Below, piece by piece: positions 26,212 through 34,181 of a stretch of DNA of 34,767 nt. The position numbers and the translations under genes are program-made. The stretch spans positions 1 to 34,767 of the forward strand of contig JANYEL010000221.1 in NCBI GenBank assembly GCA_025363155.1. The letters run 5' to 3'. This DNA comes from Moraxellaceae bacterium (GTDB lineage Bacteria; Pseudomonadota; Gammaproteobacteria; Pseudomonadales; Moraxellaceae). Each line of letters opens with the position of its first letter. Position 1 is the first letter of the stretch. Below the pieces are notes generated by a model that had not been told where the DNA came from, did not search any database, and saw only the letters and a list, made by a program, of their open reading frames with translations.

Positions 26212-27351
26212 TTAAACCTTTGTCGGAACATTGATATCGTTATAAAGAACTGATAGCTTAATATTAAACCCTTGTACTGCAATAGTGAAATCTTCTAGGC
26301 TCATCAAGTTCATAGCGTGCATCGCACCGCGTTGAGTGAGTTGTCCTTGAGCTATTTTTTGAGCTAAAACCAATGCGGGGATTATGGGAATGAGTGGGCC
26401 ATGATTCTCTAATGCAACGAGATCCCAGCGAATGTTTAATGGCTTATCTTGATGATCTTTACCTGACAAAATCATGAGCATGCCGCCATTTTGGCTGCCA
26501 AATTTCAAAAAACGTTCACTTAACCAGATGATTGGTTTGGTAAAACGTGCCAAATTTGAAATCAGTCCGATACGTACTAGCCATGACAAACCCCATAATC
26601 CGACATGCAGAATGCCGAGTTCCAAACCTGCGTAGAAACGTTGCGTTTTAAGGCTAGGGTAGGATGTTGGAAATAGCGCTAAATCGGGAATATCACAATT
26701 GGCAAGCCATTGTGAGCCGAGTGGTTTGGCAAAGGTTGTTTTGTGCAAGTTTTGCCAGCCAATGACGGATTGCATTTTTCCATTCACTAACGTTGTAAAT
26801 GGCTTTCCCGTATAACTCAAAATGGCACGAACAGTAGCTTCGCCGCGATCCGTTTGGTTGCCAGGTGAAATGGCATATTCAATCTCTTCAAGCGCCTGAA
26901 AGTGAGGCAAGAAATGTTGAATCACTGCTGAGGAGAGTGCTGGAAGCGTACTTGCACCAGTAATCGCTAAAACGCCCTTTTCTTTTGCTTGGGTCTCTAG
27001 CTGATGAAAGTCTTTAACAAAACTGCGCGCATCGGCAAGATCGATATAATGAATGCCAGCATGGATGCAGCTCTTGGCAACATGAAAATCCTGACCTTGA
27101 AATGGCCCTGACGTATGAATGACTAAGTCTGGTGCAATTTCAGCAAGTAGCGCACTTAAATTTAGGTCGTGGACATCAATGACTGTTGAATGTACTGGAA
27201 TTTTTGCATTTTGAAGATTGGTTTCAATAAATCGTAAGGCTTTCTCTTTTGAGCGACCAGCGATTGTTAGGCGAATGTCTGTTGTCGTTGAGAGTAAACG
27301 ACTTAATATCCCGCCGAAATTGCCATAGCCGCCTAAAATCAAGATGTGCAT
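26212..27351 (-). CDS. Saccharopine-dehydrogenase-like (SCCPDH-type) oxidoreductase
   Basis: Predicted NAD(P)-binding protein of 379 residues. The Rossmann start reads MHILILGGYGNFGG (Gly-x-Gly-x-x-Gly type), followed by IAGRSKEKA and a second strand ending LVIHTSGPFQGQDFHVAKSC, typical of the Sacchrp_dh_NADP domain. A hydrophobic stretch near 240-262 (LGILHVGLWGLSWLVRIGL) could contact membrane lipid. Relatives include eukaryotic SCCPDH, a lipid-droplet protein without a proven lysine-pathway activity; the substrate here is unknown. Its ATG abuts the stop of the upstream gene (TAAATG), and the DCC gene follows after two bases, which implies coupled translation of all three. Confidence 0.82.
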   Translation of the reverse strand: MHILILGGYGNFGGILSRLLSTTTDIRLTIAGRSKEKALRFIETNLQNAKIPVHSTVIDVHDLNLSALLAEIAPDLVIHTSGPFQGQDFHVAKSCIHAGIHYIDLADARSFVKDFHQLETQAKEKGVLAITGASTLPALSSAVIQHFLPHFQALEEIEYAISPGNQTDRGEATVRAILSYTGKPFTTLVNGKMQSVIGWQNLHKTTFAKPLGSQWLANCDIPDLALFPTSYPSLKTQRFYAGLELGILHVGLWGLSWLVRIGLISNLARFTKPIIWLSERFLKFGSQNGGMLMILSGKDHQDKPLNIRWDLVALENHGPLIPIIPALVLAQKIAQGQLTQRGAMHAMNLMSLEDFTIAVQGFNIKLSVLYNDINVPTKV

Positions 27352-27777
27352 TTATTTATTCCAGCTCAACTGACTTCGCCATAAACGATGGCAGAGATAC
27401 CAAATAAGCAGGACGACGCTCGCATTTAAAAGTGCAGCTAAATAAATACCCTGGGTGATGCACATCGTCGCATCAAGTGGTGCCCACACGAGCAATGCCA
27501 GTACTAATCGTTGATAAGTACGTTTATTCGGTTGTTCCGCAAAGTAGTCGACACAGATGCGAAATAACACACCCCAACTGGCAACAGTTGGACCAAGAAT
27601 GCAAATCCAGAATATGGTTTGTTGGGGATTCGTGATTGGCGTATCGCCATAAATTAATCTAAGTAAAACAGGATGAAAGGACGGAATCCATAACAGGAGT
27701 GCAAGACATAAACCGCCGATCACATGTAAATTGGCGATCCACCTTAAACCGAGTAAAGTTCGTGGAGTTCTGGTCAT
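27352..27777 (-). CDS. Four-TM hypothetical protein, first gene of DCC operon
   Basis: I do not recognise this family. The 141 residues form about four hydrophobic helices: 14-33 (ANLHVIGGLCLALLLWIPSF), 51-74, 88-110 and 113-132. There is a basic N-terminus (MTRTPRTLLGLRW) and a Trp/Arg/Lys C-terminus. It is probably an inner-membrane protein. The Shine-Dalgarno is weak (GGTAA). It is directly followed by the SCCPDH-like gene with no intergenic base, so the two products may act together, perhaps with the small protein as a membrane partner. It is divergent from the Kua/CarF-like gene across a 147-base promoter region. Confidence 0.75.
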   Translation of the reverse strand: MTRTPRTLLGLRWIANLHVIGGLCLALLLWIPSFHPVLLRLIYGDTPITNPQQTIFWICILGPTVASWGVLFRICVDYFAEQPNKRTYQRLVLALLVWAPLDATMCITQGIYLAALLNASVVLLIWYLCHRLWRSQLSWNK

Positions 27778-27924
27778 GTTATTACCATTCTTGTTGTTTG
27801 TTGATTTAGACTAACACAGCAATGACTTAGCGCATAATCAATGCGAATGAGTGTACTGATTCGTCACATTTCCATGATGTATTTAGCGGTAAACTCTATC
27901 AATGGTTTTATGTAGGTTGCTTTC

Positions 27925-28671
27925 ATGATGCAACAGCAAACGCAATGGGATGAGAAGCAGCTTCAATTCGTCGCGGCAATGCAGCGCTATGAGGGCGGCT
28001 GGGCTTATCTTTTTTTCAATAAAGTCGTGGCGTGGCTGAATATTTCACTGCAAATATTTCTGGTGATTTTGGCTGTCCGATTGGACGTTGGTTTTGGTTG
28101 GCATATTTTTGCTGTGGTAGTGGCTTTTGTGTTAGCAGATTTAGTTAGTGGTCTGGTTCATTTATATATGGATCATAATGATCATTATGCCTCAGTCGTT
28201 GGGCCGTTTATTGCTGCATTTCACCTGCATCACGACACCCCGCGTTACACCGATCGGTCGATTATTCATGTCTATGTCGATGAGTCGGGTTCTAAGCAGT
28301 GGTTGGTGGTTTTCTTAATTGTGTTCTCGTTTCTATTCTTATTTACTGCAACGCCGCCTTTGTTGTTATGTATCGGTGCATATTTTGCTGTCTTTTCATC
28401 GCTTTCAGAGTTGTCACATTATCTGTGCCATAACAGCCAAGCAACGACTGTACGCCTATTACAGCGCCTATGGATTTTGTTGCCGAAAAAACATCACATG
28501 CAACATCACCGCATTGATAATGTGAATTATGCCTTTCTCAACGGCATGAGTGATCCACTGATTAATTGGATTGCGCGGAATTATTATAGTGGTTATCGGT
28601 CAGGGACTGAGTTGCATACGGCGCTCTATCAGCATAATCGACAGGCACACAATATTCCCTTGAATCGTTAA
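27925..28671 (+). CDS. Kua/CarF/TMEM189-family lipid desaturase
   Basis: Membrane protein of 248 residues with about four helices and a set of His motifs in the order of the lipid-desaturase (TMEM189/Kua/CarF) family: ADLVSGLVHLYMDH (His79, His84), PFIAAFHLHHDTP (His100, 102, 103), LSHYLCHN (His165, 169) and LPKKHHMQHH (His190, 191, 194, 195), then YAFLNGMSDPLIN. In animals and myxobacteria this family (PEDS1, CarF) makes the vinyl-ether bond of plasmalogens; plant FAD4 members desaturate phosphatidylglycerol acyl chains. Which lipid is used here is unknown. The ATG at 27925 follows AGGTTG, and a second ATG comes next. The acyl-desaturase unit lies 246 bases downstream on the same strand, and the DCC/SCCPDH-like operon is divergent. 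Confidence 0.85.
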   Translation: MMQQQTQWDEKQLQFVAAMQRYEGGWAYLFFNKVVAWLNISLQIFLVILAVRLDVGFGWHIFAVVVAFVLADLVSGLVHLYMDHNDHYASVVGPFIAAFHLHHDTPRYTDRSIIHVYVDESGSKQWLVVFLIVFSFLFLFTATPPLLLCIGAYFAVFSSLSELSHYLCHNSQATTVRLLQRLWILLPKKHHMQHHRIDNVNYAFLNGMSDPLINWIARNYYSGYRSGTELHTALYQHNRQAHNIPLNR

Positions 28672-28917
28672 TTTAAGATTTTTTCTATAAGTCCTTATTT
28701 TTCTATTGCGGGACTATTTTTAGCAGAAAACGCGAGGATTTGCCGTTTATCTATTACCTTCTATTGAAGTAAAAAATCCTTGATTGTTAGATTCATTTTA
28801 TTTCATGATCAAGGGATAGGCATTTTTCAGCAAAGGAGGTTTATTTCACCAGCAATAGAGTGAATGAGAAAGTTATTGGGATGTCATTCAGAATAATACG
28901 ACAAGGATAAGATAAAT

Positions 28918-30045
28918 ATGCAGTCATCAAAAGGAACAACCACGACATCATTGTGGTCAAAAGTTGCAGTGATTACTGATTTATTCGCTTTCCCGCTTAG
29001 GACTTCACATTACCTTGAATTGGTAAATCCATTGTGGTCAACCCATAAATTACAGGCACGCATTGAGCGTGTATGGGATGAGACCAAAGATGCTCGCACC
29101 ATTACTCTAAAACCTGGTCTGAACTGGCGTGGTCACCGTGCGGGTCAGCATGTTCGTGTGGGTATTCCTGTTGATGGGATGCACTATACCCGAACCTATA
29201 CCATTTCATCCTCGCCTGAACGAGAAGAAGATGATGGGTGTTTTACCATTACGGTGAAGGCTATTGCAGATGGTCGTATTTCACGCCATATCATCCGTAA
29301 TCTTAAAGTCGGGGATTATTTGCCAATTGGTTTGCCGCAGGGTGATTTTTATCTACCTGATGCACAACCTGTCAAACCCTTGTTTATCACGGCTGGCAGT
29401 GGTGTTACCCCGGCACGCAGTATGATCACCAGTTTAATTGCTCGAGAGCGTTTGCCAGAAAGTGTGCATATTCATTATGCACCCCATGAGTTTGATGTGA
29501 TTTTTGGTCAGGAATTACGACAGTTGGCGCAAAAGTACCCACGGTACAAACTGCATGAAATCCATACCCATGCGTTAGGCGATGAGCAAGAAAAACGCAA
29601 ACAGACTTATTTTAGTGAAGAGCAACTCTCTCGACTTTGCTCAGATTGGCGCGATCGGGAAGTGTATGCCTGTGGTCCACCCAGTTTATTGGATGCGATA
29701 GAAACACTTTTTGAACAAGCGGGTCGTTCTCGTTATGTGCATACAGAACGTTTCCGTGCTGCTTTTACCGAAGTGCCCCAAGATGCGGTCGGTGGGTTGG
29801 TTCGTTTTGCTCAAAGTGGTATTGCTGTACAAGCAGATCATGAGACGCCGTTGTTACGTGTTGCCGAAGATGCAGGGATGAATCCGCCACATGGTTGTCG
29901 TATGGGTATTTGTTATACGTGTAATACCACTTTGGTTTCAGGATGTGTACGAGATTTACGCACGGGCAAGATCATTAATGAGGCTGGCAGCATTGTACAA
30001 ACCTGTGTTTGTGCGGCGTCGGGTGATTGCGAACTTAATCAATAG
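28918..30045 (+). CDS. Ferredoxin reductase / electron-transfer protein for fatty acid desaturase
   Basis: Modular NAD(P)H reductase of 375 residues. A short N-terminal extension precedes an FAD domain with RTYTISSSP (92-100), an NAD domain with ITAGSGVTPARSM, and a C-terminal plant-type 2Fe-2S ferredoxin domain with Cys327-x4-Cys332-x2-Cys335 and Cys363. It would pass electrons from NAD(P)H to the diiron desaturase encoded 11 bases downstream. The start at 28918 has AAGGATAAG upstream. The 246-base leader region contains a weak dyad (ATCCTTGAT, 28776-28784; ATCAAGGGAT, 28808-28817), possibly regulatory. Genes of this type pair with acyl-CoA delta-9 desaturases in Acinetobacter and Pseudomonas. 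Confidence 0.92.
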   Translation: MQSSKGTTTTSLWSKVAVITDLFAFPLRTSHYLELVNPLWSTHKLQARIERVWDETKDARTITLKPGLNWRGHRAGQHVRVGIPVDGMHYTRTYTISSSPEREEDDGCFTITVKAIADGRISRHIIRNLKVGDYLPIGLPQGDFYLPDAQPVKPLFITAGSGVTPARSMITSLIARERLPESVHIHYAPHEFDVIFGQELRQLAQKYPRYKLHEIHTHALGDEQEKRKQTYFSEEQLSRLCSDWRDREVYACGPPSLLDAIETLFEQAGRSRYVHTERFRAAFTEVPQDAVGGLVRFAQSGIAVQADHETPLLRVAEDAGMNPPHGCRMGICYTCNTTLVSGCVRDLRTGKIINEAGSIVQTCVCAASGDCELNQ

Positions 30046-30056
30046 GAGCAGATCAG

Positions 30057-31211
30057 ATGACAAGTCAAAAACTTCCAGTGAATCTCACTGATGCCCAAAT
30101 TGAAGAATTCGGTCGTGAAATGGATAGCATTTATAATGAAGTCATGGACAGTCGGGGCGAAAAAGATCGTGCGTATATTTTAAAAGTGATCCGAACTCAG
30201 CGCAGTTTAGCGGTGATTGGACGGATTATTATTTATGCGGGTTTGTTTTTTATTCCTGTTTGGGGACATATGTTGGCATCGTGGGGCATTTCGTTAGGCA
30301 TTATGGCGCTGGGTACATTTATGCTCGGTTGTGCCAAGATTTTGGAAAATATGGAAGTTGCCCATAATGTGATGCACGCCCAATGGGATTGGATGAAAGA
30401 CCCTGAAATTCAGTCGAATACTTGGGAGTGGGATACCATGGGGCCCTCTGATCGCTGGATGAATTCGCATAATGTGGTGCATCATACGTGGACGAATGTA
30501 CTGGAAAAAGATTTAGACGTGGGATATGGCATTATGCGAGTCACGCCGATGCAGCAGTGGAAGCCAGCCTTTTTATTACAGCCTATTTTCTTTATTTTGC
30601 TGATGTTGTTCTTTGAAGAAGGTGTTGCACTCCATGAGCAAGTGATTGATGACAAGCTCAAGGGTAAGAAAACATGGAAAGAAATTATGCCGATGTTACG
30701 TCATATCGGGCGTAAGGTAAGGGGGCAGGTGCTCAAAGATTATGTGATGTGGCCCGTAGCGGCTGCATTGGTGAGTATTCCGATTTCATTTTATGTACCT
30801 GCTTCTCCTTGGTTGGTATTTGGTTTAGTCGCTGGGGCAAATGCCATCGCGAATATTATTCGCAATATCTGGGCATTTACCATTATTTTCTGTGGGCATT
30901 TTCCAGCGGGTGTGCATAATTTCACCTTGGAACAAGTCGAGGGAGAAACCCGTGCAAAATGGTATTTACGTCAAATTCTGGGTTCAGCCAATATTGAAGG
31001 CGGTAAGCTGTTTCATATCATGTCAGGTAATTTGAGCCATCAGATTGAACATCATGTGTTTCCTGACCTATGCAGTAATCGTTATCCAGAAGTTGCCCCG
31101 CGTGTTGAAGCGCTTGCGGCACGCTATGGCATTCCTTACAACAAGGGTTCATTGACACGGCAGTTTGGTTCGACGTGGTTGAATAATCTACGTTTGGCTT
31201 TTCCGAGCTGA
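30057..31211 (+). CDS. Membrane fatty acid (acyl-CoA delta-9 type) desaturase
   Basis: Diiron desaturase of 384 residues that would introduce a double bond into acyl chains to adjust membrane fluidity. The three His boxes are HNVMH (103-107), HNVVHH (138-143) and, near the end, QIEHH (329-333), with hydrophobic helices between (about 52-95 and 222-275). The Gln in the third box is of the QxxHH type found in front-end and some bacterial delta-9 enzymes, so regiospecificity is not certain. There is no cytochrome b5 domain; the reductase just upstream fills that role. The Shine-Dalgarno TAGGAG is well placed. A terminator follows. Confidence 0.92.
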   Translation: MTSQKLPVNLTDAQIEEFGREMDSIYNEVMDSRGEKDRAYILKVIRTQRSLAVIGRIIIYAGLFFIPVWGHMLASWGISLGIMALGTFMLGCAKILENMEVAHNVMHAQWDWMKDPEIQSNTWEWDTMGPSDRWMNSHNVVHHTWTNVLEKDLDVGYGIMRVTPMQQWKPAFLLQPIFFILLMLFFEEGVALHEQVIDDKLKGKKTWKEIMPMLRHIGRKVRGQVLKDYVMWPVAAALVSIPISFYVPASPWLVFGLVAGANAIANIIRNIWAFTIIFCGHFPAGVHNFTLEQVEGETRAKWYLRQILGSANIEGGKLFHIMSGNLSHQIEHHVFPDLCSNRYPEVAPRVEALAARYGIPYNKGSLTRQFGSTWLNNLRLAFPS

Positions 31212-31278
31212 GTACTTCAATAAAGGTCAAACAGAGTTGATAGCCATAACGGTTGATGGTTGCAATTCGAGCGTATCT

Positions 31279-31314
31279 AAAAGCCTATTCAAATTTTGAG
31301 TTGGCTTTTGTTTT
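31279..31314 (+). terminator. Probable terminator of reductase-desaturase operon
   Basis: AAAAGCC and GGCTTTT form the outer stem, with an inner TTCAA/TTGAG pairing after a short mismatch, then GTTTT. It starts 68 bases after the desaturase stop. The rest of the 287-base gap to 31499 shows nothing I can name. Confidence 0.65.
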
Positions 31315-31498
31315 AATGTCTACTTTTTTATAGCTGTTGCAGCTTTGCGATTATTTGTAGAAGAAAGAGTCTGATTTAGCACAATTAAAGTATTGCCTTT
31401 CCGTGGTGTTTAATCTAAAACAGTAGGTGTGAGCATTGTAGTTATTAGAATTTTAGTGCCGACTTTCGTTGATTAGACTATGCACAAGGGAGTGTCTC

Positions 31499-31744
31499 AT
31501 GCCAAACGATCAAATCACCATTACTCAAGATTCCTATGTGGTTTTATGGAGTCCGCATCGCAAGCAGTTCCATGTCGAAACTGTGGCTGATCGTTTATCG
31601 CGTAACCGAAGAATATTTAAGCTGGGTAAGCCTGAAGGCGATTTTATCGCGCTGGCTTATGCCAATAGCCATGAAGAGGCATTAGCCATTCAAAAACGAT
31701 ATGAGTCGGAGCGGCAAGTGTGTTTGTCCGATCAAACAGGCTAG
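31499..31744 (+). CDS. Small hypothetical protein
   Basis: I do not recognise this 81-residue soluble protein. It has an apparent beta-strand start (ITITQDSYVVLWSPHRKQFHVETVADRL) and a C-terminal helix (SHEEALAIQKRYESERQ), with no signal peptide, membrane helix or cysteine cluster (one Cys). The ATG at 31499 has a strong Shine-Dalgarno AAGGGAG at seven bases, better than the TTG at 31469 where the frame opens, so the gene is probably real. It stands alone between the desaturase operon and prmB. Confidence 0.7.
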   Translation: MPNDQITITQDSYVVLWSPHRKQFHVETVADRLSRNRRIFKLGKPEGDFIALAYANSHEEALAIQKRYESERQVCLSDQTG

Positions 31745-31939
31745 TTTTTACAGAATCTTTTTTAGCCAGTCTATATATTTATTTCATGACTATTTTCATC
31801 ATGGTTAGCGCCTTAAATTCACACCGCTTTTAAGGCATTTCGCGTTACAATCTCGCGCATATTTTTTTACTCTGATTCCTAAATTGGATGAGAGTGGTTT
31901 TTGAGCCTTTTAAAGGCCTTTGATTTTGAGGGGAATGGT

Positions 31940-32959
31940 ATGGACGCAATTACGATCGAACGTGAAACTTTGGATGAGGCGGTTGCTCATTTGCATACCA
32001 TACGTGACTTTATCCGTTTTGGCGTGACTTCACTGCGCGCATCAGAAGTGCATTTGGGGCAAGGTACGGAAGATTATTTTGCTGAAAGCTCAGCACTGAT
32101 CTTGCAAACGTTATCTTTGGATTGGTCAGGCGATGATGAAATTCTAGATAGTCGTTTATTGCCTTCTGAAAAAGAAAAAATCGTTGAGCTGCTCGCGAAG
32201 CGCATCAATGATCGTATTCCTTTGGGTTATTTGCTTAATGTTTCTTATTTCTGTAATCAACCTTATTACGTCGATGAGCGTGTACTCATTCCACGGTCAC
32301 CGATTGCTGAACTGATTAATAATCGCTTTGCACCTGTATTCACAGATGGCTTGGGAACAGTGGTTGATGGCGTGAATCGCTTGCCGCCAGTTGTGGATTC
32401 AGCATTTGTGCCTGAACGTATTTTGGATTTGTGTACAGGTTCTGGTTGCATCGCGATTGCATGTGCTTATGCGTTTGAAGATGCACAAGTGGATGGTGCG
32501 GATTTGTCGCGCGATGCGCTGGAAGTGGCGTCAATTAACGTTGAACATCATTTGAAAGACAGTCAAGTGTCGCTGATTCAGTCTAATTTGTTTGAGAAGA
32601 TCCCACCGCAACAACAGTACGATTTGATCGTGTCGAATCCACCGTATGTGGATGCGTCTGATATGGCGGATTTGCCGCAAGAATTCTTGCATGAGCCAGA
32701 AATGGCTTTGGCCGCAGGTCGTGACGGTTTGGATTTGGTTAAGCAGATCCTTGTGAAAGCACCAGAATATTTATCTTCCCGTGGTTTGCTCGTTGTTGAA
32801 GTGGGCAATAGTGAATGGGCGTTACGTCAATTGTTCCCACACGTACCATTCCATTGGTTGCATTTCACGCAAGGTGGCGCAGGTGTGTTTGCGTTGACCG
32901 CGAGTGAATGTAAGCAATATCACGCGCAGTTTGTGGCAGCACAAGCGTTGAGTGAATAA
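31940..32959 (+). CDS. prmB: 50S ribosomal protein L3 glutamine methyltransferase
   Basis: SAM-dependent N5-methylation of a glutamine in ribosomal protein L3. Visible are the PrmB N-terminal helical domain, FIRFGVTSLRASEVHLGQGT, LIPRSPIAELINNRF, the SAM loop DLCTGSGCIAIA (163-174) and the catalytic NPPY at 233-236. The 339 residues exceed the roughly 310 of E. coli; part of this is a linker of about 20 extra residues (near 132-157) before the SAM loop. The frame opens at a TTG at 31901, but the ATG at 31940 with GAGGGG upstream is a better start. A repeat element follows, then aroC. Confidence 0.95.
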   Translation: MDAITIERETLDEAVAHLHTIRDFIRFGVTSLRASEVHLGQGTEDYFAESSALILQTLSLDWSGDDEILDSRLLPSEKEKIVELLAKRINDRIPLGYLLNVSYFCNQPYYVDERVLIPRSPIAELINNRFAPVFTDGLGTVVDGVNRLPPVVDSAFVPERILDLCTGSGCIAIACAYAFEDAQVDGADLSRDALEVASINVEHHLKDSQVSLIQSNLFEKIPPQQQYDLIVSNPPYVDASDMADLPQEFLHEPEMALAAGRDGLDLVKQILVKAPEYLSSRGLLVVEVGNSEWALRQLFPHVPFHWLHFTQGGAGVFALTASECKQYHAQFVAAQALSE

Positions 32960-32963
32960 GTAA

Positions 32964-33063
32964 TGCTCTGAAGTCTTCCCCTGAGGGGGGATGATTTAGA
33001 TAGGGGTGAATTTTGATTTTTGCTTTAAACGCACCCCCATCCCAACCTTCCCCTCAGGGGAAG
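32964..33063. repeat. MITE-like inverted-repeat element between prmB and aroC
   Basis: The arms at 32975-33008 and 33032-33063 are inverted copies. Both start CTTCCCCTGAGGGG (14 identical bases) and end GAT[A/G]GGGGTG, with a 23-base centre. The right end is itself a palindrome (CTTCCCCTCAGGGGAAG). The left flank TGCTCTGAAGT is shared with the copy at 8226. The element occupies nearly the whole 130-base gap and stops 26 bases before the aroC start. Confidence 0.7.
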
Positions 33064-33089
33064 TTAAATAGAATTGTTGAGTAAAAAGC

Positions 33090-34181
33090 ATGGCAGGCAA
33101 TAGCGTTGGGCAATTATTCCGAGTGACCACATGCGGCGAATCGCATGGTGTGGGCTTGATGGCGATTGTCGATGGCGTACCTCCAGGTATGGCGTTAAGC
33201 GAAGAAGATTTACAGGTCGATTTAGATCGTCGTAAACCTGGCACATCGAGTTTCGCAACCCAGCGCAAAGAAGAAGACTTGGTTAAAATCATTTCAGGTG
33301 TGTTTGAAGGCAAAACCACAGGTACGCCAATTGGTTTGTATATCGCTAATACCGATCAAAAATCAAAAGACTACGGCAATATTGCTGAAACCTTCCGCCC
33401 AGGTCATGCTGATTACACCTATACGATGAAATATGGCTTTCGCGATTATCGCGGTGGCGGTCGTTCGAGCGCGCGTGAAACCGCGATGCGCGTTGCGGCT
33501 GGTGCAATCGCGAAGAAATATTTAGCGGAAAAATTTGGCATCCTGATTCGTGGTCATGTCACTCAAATCGGTAATGAATTCGCGCATAAGTTAGATTGGT
33601 CGATTGTGAATCAAAACCCATTTTTCTGTGGCGATGCTGAAGCGATTCCACGTTTTGAAGCGTTGGTCACTGACTTACGTCGTCAAGGCACGAGTTGTGG
33701 TGCACGATTGGAAGTGATTGCTGAGAATGTCCCCGTCGGTTGGGGTGAGCCAGTATTTGATCGTTTGGATGCGGATATTGCCCATGCCATGATGAGTATC
33801 AATGCCGTCAAAGGCGTTGAAGTCGGTGATGGCTTTGCTGTTGCAGGTCAGTTTGGTCACGAAACCCGTGATGAGATGACGCCAAATGGTTTTAAAGCCA
33901 ATCATGCAGGCGGTATTTTAGGAGGTATTTCCAGCGGTCAGACTATTCGAGTTTCGATTGCACTAAAACCGACTGCAAGTATTACCACTGCGGGCCAAAG
34001 CGTGAATTTGGCTGGTGAACAAATTGAAGTCGTCACCAAAGGTCGTCACGATCCTTGTGTGGGCGTGCGTGCAACACCGATTGCCGAAGCCATGTTGGCG
34101 ATAGTACTCATGGATCATTTCATGCGTCATCGCGCGCAAAACGCTGATGTTGTCGCGCCGATGAATGCAATTGAGAAGTGA
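33090..34181 (+). CDS. aroC: Chorismate synthase
   Basis: Last step of the shikimate pathway: 1,4-anti elimination of phosphate from EPSP to give chorismate, using reduced FMN. The family signatures are present: [20 protein letters not shown] near the N-terminus, [23 protein letters not shown] and GGISSGQ. The 363 residues are typical of the bacterial enzyme. The ATG at 33090 has only a weak GAG upstream. It ends inside the first codons of the MFS transporter gene if that gene begins at 34165, suggesting co-transcription or translational coupling. Confidence 0.97.
   Translation: MAGNSVGQLFRVTTCGESHGVGLMAIVDGVPPGMALSEEDLQVDLDRRKPGTSSFATQRKEEDLVKIISGVFEGKTTGTPIGLYIANTDQKSKDYGNIAETFRPGHADYTYTMKYGFRDYRGGGRSSARETAMRVAAGAIAKKYLAEKFGILIRGHVTQIGNEFAHKLDWSIVNQNPFFCGDAEAIPRFEALVTDLRRQGTSCGARLEVIAENVPVGWGEPVFDRLDADIAHAMMSINAVKGVEVGDGFAVAGQFGHETRDEMTPNGFKANHAGGILGGISSGQTIRVSIALKPTASITTAGQSVNLAGEQIEVVTKGRHDPCVGVRATPIAEAMLAIVLMDHFMRHRAQNADVVAPMNAIEK

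Noticed and set aside
28690-28720. Possible terminator after the Kua/CarF-like gene
   Set aside because: Only a five-base pairing (AGTCC/GGACT) with a 16-base loop; too weak to call despite the T-rich tail.
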